Virus record (IMG/VR): IMGVR_UViG_3300020159_002519 | Span: 1-44,501 of that record | From: a virus | Direction: 5' to 3' (one strand) | Length of the DNA stretch: 44,501 nucleotides | In this document: positions 1 to 5,968 of the stretch, piece after piece | Numbering within the stretch: position 1 is the first letter of the stretch | How the letters are laid out: the number at the start of each line of letters is the position of its first letter | The notes under the pieces: model-generated | Told to the model about the DNA's origin: nothing | Database searches by the model: none | What the model saw: only the letters and a program-made list of their open reading frames with translations | Made by a program: the position numbers and the translations under genes

Positions 1-2
1 TC

Positions 3-605
3 AGCACGAACGCCAAGTTGCTTTGGTCTATCGTGCACATCCTCAGCAATGAGCGCGGTTGCTTCGCATCCCGCGCCACGCTGGGTGCGTATCTGCATTG
101 CACCGACCGGAACATCCAGATGCTCATCCATGAGCTTGTGGCGGCCGGCCTGATCCGTCGCGACCCTACGGGTGTGCTATGGGATATCGTCACTATCGCC
201 CTTGAGAGGGGTGAAGAAAACTTCGTGCCCCCGGTGAAAAATCCTTCACCCAACCCCCGAAAGGAACTTCACCCTATAGATACAAGGGATACAAATGATA
301 AGAAACAGATACAGGCGGGCGAGCTAGAGGCCATGGTTAAGGCTTGGCCTAAGGACCTCTGGAATGCTTGGTCTGATTACGTTGGCCTACGCCAGCAGCG
401 CAAGTGGACCACCAGCCTGAGCTGGCAGCTCAAGCAGGCCAAATACCTATCTGGCTTCGATCCTAAGGCTGCTTTGGCCGCCATTGAGATATCTACCCGC
501 AACGAGTGGCAATCCATCCACGTCAAGGCCACCACATGGCCGGCGTGGGTGACTAAGGCCGGCAAACCTGCCCACACCGACGAGGACCACGCCAAGGGCT
601 TCTGA
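3..605 (+). CDS. Winged-HTH replisome-organizer-like protein, 5' truncated
   Basis: The reading frame is already open at base 3 and reads S-T-N-A-K before the first possible start (TTG at 18), so the true N-terminus probably lies left of the window. The N-terminal half reads like the winged helix of phage replication initiators and DnaD-like organizers: a NAKLLW helix, an ASRATLGAYL helix, a recognition helix around CTDRNIQMLIHEL, then AAGLIRRD as the wing. A polar linker near residues 70-100 leads to a Trp-rich C-terminal part (WPKDLWNAW, WQSIHVKATTWPAW) that could contact a partner. The DnaC-like loader two genes downstream supports a role in origin recognition and helicase recruitment; that role is inferred from family and context. 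It ends 3 nt before the next ATG. Confidence 0.7.
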   Translation, partial: STNAKLLWSIVHILSNERGCFASRATLGAYLHCTDRNIQMLIHELVAAGLIRRDPTGVLWDIVTIALERGEENFVPPVKNPSPNPRKELHPIDTRDTNDKKQIQAGELEAMVKAWPKDLWNAWSDYVGLRQQRKWTTSLSWQLKQAKYLSGFDPKAALAAIEISTRNEWQSIHVKATTWPAWVTKAGKPAHTDEDHAKGF

Positions 606-608
606 TCC

Positions 609-779
609 ATGAAACAAATCGAACAGACCAAATACTACGTCCTCCCGGATGGCTCGGTGGTCAGGCCTCTCAAGCCTAGGCTCAAGGGCAACATCAGGTA
701 TTGGAACTTGCTCATCAATGGCAGGCTCAAGGCATTCAGCCAGAAGACGCTGGTTAAGCTCTACGACGAAAAGAAATGA
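609..779 (+). CDS. Small basic protein, 56 aa
   Basis: An ATG at 609 lies 3 nt after the upstream stop, and the stop overlaps the next gene (ATG at 776 inside ATGA), so it sits in a translationally coupled chain. The product has a compact pattern: YYVLPDGSVVRPL, then RYWNLLINGRL, then a helix TLVKLYDEKK. This weakly resembles the small beta-alpha DNA-binding folds (NUMOD4-like) found next to HNH endonucleases, but no nuclease motif is present. Its position between the organizer-like gene and the helicase loader suggests a replication accessory. I do not recognise the family; function is unassigned. Confidence 0.6.
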   Translation: MKQIEQTKYYVLPDGSVVRPLKPRLKGNIRYWNLLINGRLKAFSQKTLVKLYDEKK

Positions 780-1486
780 GCGACCACTTCTGCCTGCATT
801 GCGGTGGCCCCATCAAGCTCTACTCCATGGAGCTTGCCGGCCGCACCATCCACATGCCACCGGCCAAGTATTGCATCAAGGACGCATGCGTTGCCGTGGC
901 TGAGGCTGAGCGCGCGAAAGAGTTCCACGTCCATGTGCCGTCTAATACGGATGGCTGTCCGGAGTTGTTCAAGGATACTGATCCGAACCGCCTGCCACCT
1001 GTGCTGTCCGCGCTCGCGCTGACGTGGCATCCGGAGGCCCAGAAGAAATCCCTTCTGATCCACGGCGTGACCCGCAAGGGCAAGACCCGGTGCATGTGGT
1101 ATATCCGCAACAGGCTCAAGGGCGCTGGCGTGAACATGAAGGTCATGAGCATGTTCGAGCTAGAGGCCGACATGGCCGCAGCTTGGGGCAAGGACAGATG
1201 GGACAAGACCATGCATGGCCTCATGGAGGCCGAGGTGCTTGGCCTTGATGACCTAGGCAAGGAGAAGATGACCGAGCGCATGGCGTCCGTGCTATTCGCC
1301 ATCATCGACCAGCGGGCCCAGCATAAGCGACCCACAGTCATTACAACTAACCACACCGGCGTCAGCTTGGCTGAACGCTTCCACGACAAGGAGGTGGGCA
1401 ACGCCCTGCTCGCGCGCCTGAAGGATAAGGACCTGTTCAACGTCGTCGGCGTCGCACCCGGCAACGACACGCCCGAGATGCTATGA
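776..1486 (+). CDS. DnaC-like helicase loader, AAA+ ATPase
   Basis: This 236-aa protein has the layout of phage DnaC/IstB-type loaders. It begins with a putative zinc-binding region (Cys6, Cys9, Cys33, Cys38), a linker, then a P-loop ATPase. Walker A is at 97-104 (GVTRKGKT), Walker B at 154-161 (VLGLDDLG), and a sensor-1-like VITTNHTG follows. A C-terminal arginine in the LLARLKDKD stretch could act as arginine finger. Family members load the replicative helicase onto DNA melted by an initiator. Its ATG overlaps the preceding stop, and its own stop overlaps the next ATG at 1483. No helicase gene is inside the window; it may lie to either side or be supplied by the host. Confidence 0.88.
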   Translation: MSDHFCLHCGGPIKLYSMELAGRTIHMPPAKYCIKDACVAVAEAERAKEFHVHVPSNTDGCPELFKDTDPNRLPPVLSALALTWHPEAQKKSLLIHGVTRKGKTRCMWYIRNRLKGAGVNMKVMSMFELEADMAAAWGKDRWDKTMHGLMEAEVLGLDDLGKEKMTERMASVLFAIIDQRAQHKRPTVITTNHTGVSLAERFHDKEVGNALLARLKDKDLFNVVGVAPGNDTPEML

Positions 1487-1677
1487 GCATCGAAGAACTA
1501 CAGGCCGAGAACGCCCGCCTCAAGGCCGAGGTCGAGCGTCTCCGTGCCTCGTCCTTCGTGACCGCTGTTCCTGTCGAGGACTACGAGAAACTCAAGGCCG
1601 AGTTCGAGCGGCTGAAGGAAGAGAACGAAGTGCTCCAGAACAGGTGTGACTTCCTCGAAGGGAGGAACAAGGAATGA
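1483..1677 (+). CDS. Small coiled-coil protein, 64 aa
   Basis: Starts at an ATGA overlap with the stop of the DnaC-like gene. Nearly the whole product is a charged heptad-like helix with Leu at regular spacing (EELQAENARLKAEVERL, then KLKAEFERLKEENEVL), predicting a parallel coiled coil interrupted around residues 24-34. There is one Cys near the end and no signal peptide or membrane segment. Its coupling to the loader suggests a replication accessory or dimerising adaptor, but sequence alone gives no function. The gene following it also overlaps by 4 nt. Confidence 0.7.
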   Translation: MSIEELQAENARLKAEVERLRASSFVTAVPVEDYEKLKAEFERLKEENEVLQNRCDFLEGRNKE

Positions 1678-1826
1678 GAAAGCGGAGGCCAGAAATAATG
1701 AAGCCCGGACGCAAGCTGCTCACTCCATATGAGAGGAGCATACTATCCAAGACCAAGCGCAAGATAGCTGAGATGTGGGAATATCTGTTCTCGCCTGAAC
1801 GCAACAAGTGGAGAGCCATCAAATGA
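1674..1826 (+). CDS. Small basic protein, 50 aa
   Basis: An ATG at 1674 overlaps the stop of the coiled-coil gene. It has one of the clearest Shine-Dalgarno sites on this strand: GGGAGG followed by 8 nt and the ATG. The 50-residue product is strongly basic at the N-terminus (MRKRRPEIMKPGRK) and has a helical centre (PYERSILSKTKRKIAEMWEYL). Its stop overlaps the start of the next gene in ATGA. Such small basic phage proteins are often nucleic-acid binders or host-directed peptides, but I recognise no family. Confidence 0.6.
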   Translation: MRKRRPEIMKPGRKLLTPYERSILSKTKRKIAEMWEYLFSPERNKWRAIK

Positions 1827-2254
1827 GGTGGCTCTTCTTGTTTCTTGGCATCATTGCCAAGGCGGATCAGACGGAGTGGGTGCGCGAGCTCGAGACCGGC
1901 GGTGTCGCTGATCCTGATGCATGCCTGCACACATCGCGCGGCTTTGTCGTGGCTCGAGGTGCGTATGGACTTTCCAAGGACGCATGGGGCGAAGTGTCTG
2001 TCATGCCTTGGACTGACGCCCATTATCCGGAGGTCGCGCGTCGCGCTTGCGCTCGGTATCTAGAACTTACATACATCAGGCTTCAGTCCAAGCTCGGCAG
2101 GAAGCTGACCTTCGCGGATGTGTATGCCGGATATCGCTTCGGAGTGACCGGATACCTCAAAATGGGCGGCCGGATCAGTCAAACTCCCCCTAATTTTCGT
2201 AAAAAGATGGAAAAGTATCACGTTCCATACCAACGACTTACGAACTTTCGGTGA
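1823..2254 (+). CDS. Lysozyme/transglycosylase-like protein, possible endolysin
   Basis: I choose the ATG at 1823 (143 aa) because it overlaps the preceding stop as ATGA and has GGAGAG about 7 nt upstream; an in-frame ATG at 1808 would add 5 residues. The N-terminus (MRWLFLFLGIIA) looks like a signal or signal-anchor sequence. The rest resembles lysozyme-fold transglycosylases: an acidic pair Glu22/Glu24 in RELETGG as candidate catalytic residue, AYGLS at 47-51 where lytic transglycosylases have a Gly-Leu motif, an Ala-rich helix to about 82, and YAGYRFGVTGYLKMGG at 101-116 where they have a Tyr-Asn-Gly-Gly segment. If correct it cleaves peptidoglycan and is the endolysin or an entry muramidase. 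Fold assignment is inference from pattern, not a database match. Confidence 0.5.
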   Translation: MRWLFLFLGIIAKADQTEWVRELETGGVADPDACLHTSRGFVVARGAYGLSKDAWGEVSVMPWTDAHYPEVARRACARYLELTYIRLQSKLGRKLTFADVYAGYRFGVTGYLKMGGRISQTPPNFRKKMEKYHVPYQRLTNFR

Positions 2255-2272
2255 GAAAGTGTTAAATTGGTG

Positions 2273-2302
2273 TTGCACATGGGTTAGCACGATACATGTT
2301 AC
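2273..2302 (+). promoter_or_regulatory. Possible promoter in the 2255-2359 intergenic gap
   Basis: The 105-nt gap after the lysozyme-like gene is the first break in the coupled gene chain, so a promoter is expected here. TTGCAC at 2273-2278 is a fair -35 element. The best -10 candidates 16-18 nt downstream (CATGTT, ATGTTA) are weak. The gap contains no gene. A similar TTGCAACGTGGG occurs at 2638 before the tRNA genes. Confidence 0.2.
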
Positions 2303-2359
2303 TTCTCATCGGCGCACACAGCACCGGTCTCGTTCATTAACAACAACCCAATAAGCACA

Positions 2360-2596
2360 ATGTCGTTTATCGACCACAAGGCCAAGACCTCCAAGGCCGA
2401 GATTGATGCGCTCCTCGCGGAGTTGGAAAATCCGAGCATCTCGCTTCTCAACAAGCGACTTCTCGAACTCGACCAAGTCAGCGATGCCAGCGATATCATC
2501 CGGATCCACAATGGTATCGTCAAGGCCGTCGAAGACCTTAATGCTCGCGTTTCTCGCATCGAGTCCCAACTCGGCCTGAACTCGATCAGCAAGTAA
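2360..2596 (+). CDS. Unknown helical protein, 78 aa
   Basis: Starts at the ATG at 2360. There is no Shine-Dalgarno sequence; the leader is A/C-rich (AACAACAACCCAATAAGCACA). The product is acidic and helical, with a first helix around KAEIDALLAELEN and a long second one ending LNARVSRIESQLGL, which looks like a short coiled coil. There is no membrane segment, no Cys and no recognisable catalytic motif. It stands alone between a likely promoter and a strong terminator, so it may be a separately expressed, possibly abundant early protein. Function unknown. Confidence 0.65.
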   Translation: MSFIDHKAKTSKAEIDALLAELENPSISLLNKRLLELDQVSDASDIIRIHNGIVKAVEDLNARVSRIESQLGLNSISK

Positions 2597-2605
2597 TCGA
2601 TCCTC

Positions 2606-2630
2606 GCCCCCGCAAGGGGGTTCTCTTTCC
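2606..2630 (+). terminator. Rho-independent terminator
   Basis: CCCCC (2607-2611), GCAA tetraloop, GGGGG (2616-2620), with a G-T closing pair, followed by TTCTCTTT. It lies 10 nt after the stop of the 78-aa gene. Confidence 0.75.
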
Positions 2631-2684
2631 GGCGCACTTGCAACGTGGGCCATGACGCAAAAGGCAATACGCCGAGTCTAAACA

Positions 2685-2707
2685 GCCCCTAGCGGGGCAT
2701 CCCTTTC
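2685..2707 (+). terminator. Second hairpin terminator before the tRNA genes
   Basis: GCCCC (2685-2689), TAGC loop, GGGGC (2694-2698), then ATCCCTTTCT. The tail is less T-rich than the hairpin 65 nt upstream. It could instead be a 5' structure trimmed during maturation of the tRNA beginning at 2712. Confidence 0.5.
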
Positions 2708-2711
2708 TAAA

Positions 2712-2786
2712 GCGCCCGTAACTCAATGGTAGAGTGCATCGTTGCCAACGATGATATTGCAGGTTCAAGTCCTGTCGCGCGCACCA
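2712..2786 (+). tRNA. tRNA-Gly (anticodon GCC), copy 1
   Basis: A full cloverleaf folds by eye: acceptor GCGCCCG with CGCGCGC (one C-C mismatch at 5:68), D stem ACTC/GAGT, anticodon stem CATCG/CGATG around TTGCCAA, T stem GCAGG/CCTGT around TTCAAGT, discriminator A and an encoded CCA. The anticodon GCC reads GGC and GGU. Confidence 0.92.
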
Positions 2787-2808
2787 CTTCAACAACACAA
2801 CAACAATC

Positions 2809-2883
2809 GCGTTCGTAGCTCAATGGTAGAGTCCCACCTTGCCAAGGTGGCTGTTGCCGGTTCAAATCCGGTCGAACGCTCCA
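2809..2883 (+). tRNA. tRNA-Gly (anticodon GCC), copy 2
   Basis: Perfect acceptor pairing GCGTTCG/CGAACGC, D stem GCTC/GAGT, anticodon stem CCACC/GGTGG around TTGCCAA, T stem GCCGG/CCGGT, discriminator T and encoded CCA. It has the same anticodon as the tRNA 22 nt upstream but different acceptor and anticodon stems, so it is not a recent exact duplication. Confidence 0.95.
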
Positions 2884-2903
2884 CTTTCACACACACCACA
2901 ACA

Positions 2904-3239
2904 ATGCAAGTATCCACCAAACTATACACAGCCCATGTCTATTGGACTGTCCTGAAGTCCAACCAGATCGAGAACTTCACCGACAAGGAATACCTCCTTA
3001 AGTTCGTCTCCTTCTTCGACAAGCACCCGCCGCTGTCCGACGGCCAGCCCATGTTCACCATGACTGTCTTCGAAAGCGACGTCCATTACTTCACCGCCGC
3101 CGAGCAATGGCATATTGCCAGCCCCAAGGAGATGGACATGAACCTTCTCCGCGAGCTCGCCGAGGCCGCCAAAAAGCCAGCCGTCGCAGTCACCGACGCC
3201 ACGCTCGAACTGAAGCCCGGCGAGGAAATCACCAAATGA
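2904..3239 (+). CDS. Unknown protein, 111 aa
   Basis: I start it at the ATG at 2904, just 20 nt after the CCA end of the second tRNA-Gly; the frame is open further upstream only by running through the tRNAs. The leader CTTTCACACACACCACAACA has no Shine-Dalgarno site. The product appears to be a single alpha/beta domain: a strand around TKLYTAHVYWTVL, an acidic helix, FTMTVFESDVHYFTAA, then a helix MDMNLLRELAEAAKK and an acidic C-terminal tail. I recognise no motif. It is coupled by an ATGA overlap to the small RHH-like gene, and with Erf downstream may belong to a recombination cassette. Confidence 0.7.
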   Translation: MQVSTKLYTAHVYWTVLKSNQIENFTDKEYLLKFVSFFDKHPPLSDGQPMFTMTVFESDVHYFTAAEQWHIASPKEMDMNLLRELAEAAKKPAVAVTDATLELKPGEEITK

Positions 3240-3412
3240 GCCGACCTAAGCAATTCGCCATCAAGCGTCAGTTCGTGACCCTTCGCCTGTCTAAGCAGGA
3301 ATGGAAGGACTTCGTCAAGCTGACCAAGATCAACGAGACGAACCAAACGACCCTCGCCACCGCGATCATGCGTCGCACCATCAAGCAACTCATGGAGCAA
3401 CCCAGCCTCTAA
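3236..3412 (+). CDS. Ribbon-helix-helix-like small protein, 58 aa
   Basis: Starts at an ATGA overlap with the previous gene, with GAGGA 9 nt upstream of the ATG. After a basic N-terminus (MSRPKQFAIKR) there is a strand-like QFVTLRL, a helix SKQEWKDFVKLTKI, a turn around NETN, and a helix TTLATAIMRRTIKQLME. This strand-helix-helix order matches Arc/CopG-type ribbon-helix-helix DNA-binding proteins, which act as dimers on operator DNA. It is the same length class as phage Arc-like repressors. A regulator of the early region or of the adjacent erf gene is plausible but unproven. Confidence 0.6.
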   Translation: MSRPKQFAIKRQFVTLRLSKQEWKDFVKLTKINETNQTTLATAIMRRTIKQLMEQPSL

Positions 3413-3423
3413 TCTCTCCCACC

Positions 3424-4146
3424 ATGGAATACCAAGAACCCAACAACAAGCTCAGCGCCGTCGCTTCCACGGCTCTGGTCAAGGCTATCAGCGAAGTGCA
3501 GTCGCCAAAGTTCGACGCGAAGAACCCCCACTACGGCAACAAGTATGCTACCCTCGGTTCGCATATTGAGGCCATCAAGGGCACTTTCGCCAAGCATGGC
3601 TGGACCATCATCCAGCACCCGTCGTCTTACAGCGGTCAGGTCGGCATCAAGACCATCCTGCTTCACGTCACCGGCGACCAACTCGACTTCACGGCCCACA
3701 TCCCTGTGGACCCGGCCAAGATTGACGCCCAGAAGGCTGGCTCGATCTATAGCTACCTTCGTCGCTATGCCCTGTCGGCCATCGCAAATCTGGCCGCAGA
3801 GGACGACGATGGTCAGTCCGCCGTCGAAGCCCCGGTGAATACCTACGTCCCGGCTCCCAAGCCCGCCTATGAAGCTCCGGCTAAGCCCAAGCAGGCCCCG
3901 TCTGCTGTCGCTGGCGAGTGGCGCAACGTCGCCCTTCACTTCGGCAAGAACAAGGGCCAGACGCTCGGCTCCCTGCCAGCCAACAGCCTTGATTGGTATG
4001 CCAAGGAATGGCAGCCCAAGCCGTATGGCGACAAGGGCATCTCCGAGAACGACGTGAACCTTCGCAACGCCCTTGACGAATACCTCAAGGCCAAGAACTC
4101 GCCGGGCATCTCCAAGCCCGACACCAACGACGAAATCCCGTTCTGA
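3424..4146 (+). CDS. erf: Erf-family single-strand annealing recombinase
   Basis: The ATG at 3424 (240 aa) follows the upstream stop by 11 nt with a CTCTCCCACC leader and no Shine-Dalgarno site. The N-terminal domain has the hallmarks of Erf proteins: KNPHYGNKYATL at 33-44, GQVGIKTILLHVTGD at 71-85 and the QKAGSIYSYLRRYAL helix at 103-117. A Pro/Ala/Lys linker (about 135-165) leads to a small second domain with FGKNKGQTLGSL (173-184) and DWYAKEW (190-196). That domain resembles the C-terminal module of exodeoxyribonuclease X-like/DUF3820 proteins. The tail DEIPF resembles SSB C-terminal tips that recruit repair proteins. Erf proteins anneal complementary single strands, supporting genome circularisation and recombination. 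RusA is encoded at the other end of the window. Confidence 0.88.
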   Translation: MEYQEPNNKLSAVASTALVKAISEVQSPKFDAKNPHYGNKYATLGSHIEAIKGTFAKHGWTIIQHPSSYSGQVGIKTILLHVTGDQLDFTAHIPVDPAKIDAQKAGSIYSYLRRYALSAIANLAAEDDDGQSAVEAPVNTYVPAPKPAYEAPAKPKQAPSAVAGEWRNVALHFGKNKGQTLGSLPANSLDWYAKEWQPKPYGDKGISENDVNLRNALDEYLKAKNSPGISKPDTNDEIPF

Positions 4147-4153
4147 TCTATTT

Positions 4154-4225
4154 GGCCCTATCGTTCAACGGATAGGACAGGCGTTTCCTAAACGCTAAAT
4201 CTAGGTTCGACTCCTAGTAGGGCCA
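4154..4225 (+). tRNA. tRNA-Arg (anticodon CCU)
   Basis: Acceptor GGCCCTA/TAGGGCC, D stem GTTC/GGAC, anticodon stem GGCGT/ACGCT (one G-T pair) around TTCCTAA, and a T arm with loop TTCGACT. The anticodon CCT reads AGG. CCA is not encoded. It begins 7 nt after the erf stop. AGG recurs in the giant minus-strand gene, which gives this tRNA a likely purpose. Confidence 0.93.
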
Positions 4226-4228
4226 AAT

Positions 4229-4301
4229 GACGTAGTAGCTCAATTGGTAGAGTATCTGCCTTCCAAGCAGATTGTTGCAGGTTCGAGCCCTGTCTACGTC
4301 A
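4229..4301 (+). tRNA. tRNA-Gly (anticodon UCC)
   Basis: Acceptor GACGTAG/CTACGTC, D stem GCTC/GAGT, anticodon stem TCTGC/GCAGA around CTTCCAA, T stem GCAGG/CCTGT around TTCGAGC. The anticodon TCC reads GGA and GGG. CCA is not encoded. It lies 3 nt after tRNA-Arg, so the two are surely co-transcribed. Confidence 0.95.
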
Positions 4302-4322
4302 CACTATTTCCACCACACGCAC

Positions 4323-4772
4323 ATGCACAACATCAGCATCAACGACAACAACGGCTTCTCCATCAAGCAGGCCGGCAAGAGCAACCGCACCAAGCGGATC
4401 TCGGCCGTCCCGCAGAAGAAGCTCAACAGCCGCAAGGCCAACCTCGGCATGGGCTACGGCAAGTCCGTCCACGGCGTCCTCAGCGCCGCGGTGCCCGCCG
4501 AGCTCTACAAGCAGATCATCAACACGGCGCGCGACGAGAAGATCAACATCTCCGACCTCGTTCGCCGTGGCGTGATGCGGGAAATCGGCGCCATCCGGTT
4601 CTCGCGCGCCCTCGGCCTCGACCCCGCCGTTTATGGCGTGGCGTCGCACGTCGAGAAGCCCAAGCCCGTCGAGAAGCCCAAGGCTCAACCCAAGGTCGAC
4701 CGCCTGACGAAGGTGGAAGCCCGCAAAGCCATCCGGGACCTGCGTAAGGCCCTCAAGAAGCTCGCTAACTAA
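4323..4772 (+). CDS. Basic ribbon-helix-helix-like DNA-binding protein, 149 aa
   Basis: I use the ATG at 4323, 21 nt after the 3' end of tRNA-Gly(UCC); the longer frame from 4272 would start inside the tRNA. The leader is A/C/T-rich without a Shine-Dalgarno site. Residues 1-48 are basic and probably disordered. Residues 50-88 read as a strand (GVLSAAVP) followed by two helices (AELYKQIINTARDE, NISDLVRRGVMREI), matching ribbon-helix-helix proteins. A Pro/Lys-rich repeat (VEKPKPVEKPKAQPK) joins a basic C-terminal helix ending KALKKLAN. DNA binding is likely; partner and operator are unknown. It is the last gene before the convergent terminator. Confidence 0.7.
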   Translation: MHNISINDNNGFSIKQAGKSNRTKRISAVPQKKLNSRKANLGMGYGKSVHGVLSAAVPAELYKQIINTARDEKINISDLVRRGVMREIGAIRFSRALGLDPAVYGVASHVEKPKPVEKPKAQPKVDRLTKVEARKAIRDLRKALKKLAN

Positions 4773-4796
4773 CCCAGAGCACGACAGGTGGAAAAC

Positions 4797-4828
4797 AGAG
4801 ACCCGGAGCAATCCGGGTTTCTTCGTTT
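4797..4828. terminator. Bidirectional Rho-independent terminator between convergent units
   Basis: AGAGACCCGGA (4797-4807) pairs with TCCGGGTTTCT (4812-4822) across a GCAA tetraloop, with one G-T pair. The plus-strand tail continues TCGTTT. On the minus strand the hairpin is followed by GTTTTCC. It lies 25 nt after the plus-strand stop at 4772 and about 105 nt past the minus-strand stop at 4931, so it can end both units. Confidence 0.8.
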
Positions 4829-4837
4829 ACGGAAGGC

Positions 4838-4875
4838 GCCGGGTGAGTCCCGGCATTAAGTCCGTCAGCACGGAC
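4838..4875. other. Tandem hairpins in the convergent intergenic region
   Basis: Two compact hairpins follow the terminator: GCCGGG/CCCGGC with loop TGAGT (4838-4854) and GTCCGT/ACGGAC with loop CAGC (4860-4875), separated by ATTAA. Neither is followed by a T-run on the plus strand. They may act as 3'-end stabilisers or be part of a small structured RNA. I see nothing else in 4876-4930 except a doubtful 24-codon frame. Confidence 0.5.
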
Positions 4876-4930
4876 ACCCCACGCACACTAATGACAGGCC
4901 ACAACAACGAAGCCCGCCGACTCGCATGGT

Positions 4931-5968
4931 TTACTTGGCCTCTTGGTTGTCAAGGGTTGCCCTAGTCCTATCCCGAACCCAATCCCAAGCCAACCAGATG
5001 CCGAGCAAAGCGAAGCAACCCATCGTGCCGGCGACGATGTAGGTCGTGTAAGGGCTGTCTATTATGAAGGGGAATGCACCAATGGCGGCACCACAGGCTA
5101 TCAGCGAGACGCCTGCCTTCGCCCTGCCCAGAGCCGTGGCGAGCGCTCCTAGGACTGCCGTCGCGACGCCGGCCATGGTCCATAGGTTAGCCGACGCTTC
5201 CTTCTTCACACGATCCAGCTCTGCCGACAGCTCAGATATGCGAGCATCCCTAGCTGTGATGGCTGCCTTGCTTGCGACCACCTGCTTCTCAAGGCCAGCC
5301 CATTCGGCCTCCAAAGCTTTCTGCTTCTCGGCGGCCTTCTTGCGCTGAGCTTCATACTCAGCTGGAGAAGCTTTCTCTGAACGCTGACGCGCGAACGCGA
5401 CGTCATTCTCTGCGGCCTTGGGCAGATAGGAAGAAGCTATGGACAGCTCTGACTCCACGACGGCAGGTTTGCCGGCGGTGTTTGCCTCACGGGCCACAGT
5501 CACGGCAGCCGCAACGCGAGAGTCTATCACGTCGAGGTCCTTGCCGACCTTGTCGAGCTCGGAGGTCTTAGGGGCTGGAGCTACCTCAGGAAGCTTATCT
5601 GACTTGGTGGAGCACCCGGCAAGCAGCACGGCCAATAATACGACAGGCAGCCTCATCGACCTAACGACGCGGGTTATCAGGCCTGACGCGACGATTACGC
5701 AAGCTATGGTCAGGGCGAGGGCTAGATCCCCGCTTGTTTCCAGAGCTCTTTGAGCGTCGTTCAGGTTTCTTTCCAGCTGCTTGTCGTCGCTGGCTATTCC
5801 GCCCGGAGTCAGGAGGACCACCATGGCATCCCTCGATTGAAGGGACTCCAATACCGACTGCACGACATAGCTTGTGTAGGCCGCGCAGGATGCTGCCATA
5901 GATAGGATAATAGTCGTTGCCCATAAAAGGTTACTTTCGTCGTTTCTTTTGTTTGGTTCGTGTCGCAT
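4931..5968 (-). CDS. Multi-segment membrane protein with internal lipobox, spanin-like
   Basis: The ATG at 5968 has AAGGA 8 nt upstream and overlaps the holin gene by 38 nt. The 345-aa frame has membrane segments at about 14-39 and 82-103. A second start-like sequence at Met105 begins MRLPVVLLAVLLAGC, a lipoprotein signal with lipobox Cys119. A 130-residue Ala/Lys/Glu-rich coiled coil (about 135-258) is followed by three hydrophobic segments (262-281, 285-303, 309-329). From Met105 (coordinate 5656, 241 aa) the order outer-membrane lipid anchor, periplasmic coiled coil, inner-membrane segment is that of unimolecular spanins such as T1 gp11, which fuse inner and outer membranes at lysis. The full frame may be one protein or may contain an internal start. 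It is the last gene of the late unit, next to the holin. Spanin function is inferred. Confidence 0.65.
   Translation of the reverse strand: MRHEPNKRNDESNLLWATTIILSMAASCAAYTSYVVQSVLESLQSRDAMVVLLTPGGIASDDKQLERNLNDAQRALETSGDLALALTIACVIVASGLITRVVRSMRLPVVLLAVLLAGCSTKSDKLPEVAPAPKTSELDKVGKDLDVIDSRVAAAVTVAREANTAGKPAVVESELSIASSYLPKAAENDVAFARQRSEKASPAEYEAQRKKAAEKQKALEAEWAGLEKQVVASKAAITARDARISELSAELDRVKKEASANLWTMAGVATAVLGALATALGRAKAGVSLIACGAAIGAFPFIIDSPYTTYIVAGTMGCFALLGIWLAWDWVRDRTRATLDNQEAK

Noticed and set aside
4891-4965. 24-codon plus-strand frame with an A/C-rich leader after the hairpins
   Set aside because: It lies beyond the terminator, overlaps the end of the convergent gene and has no features; probably chance.
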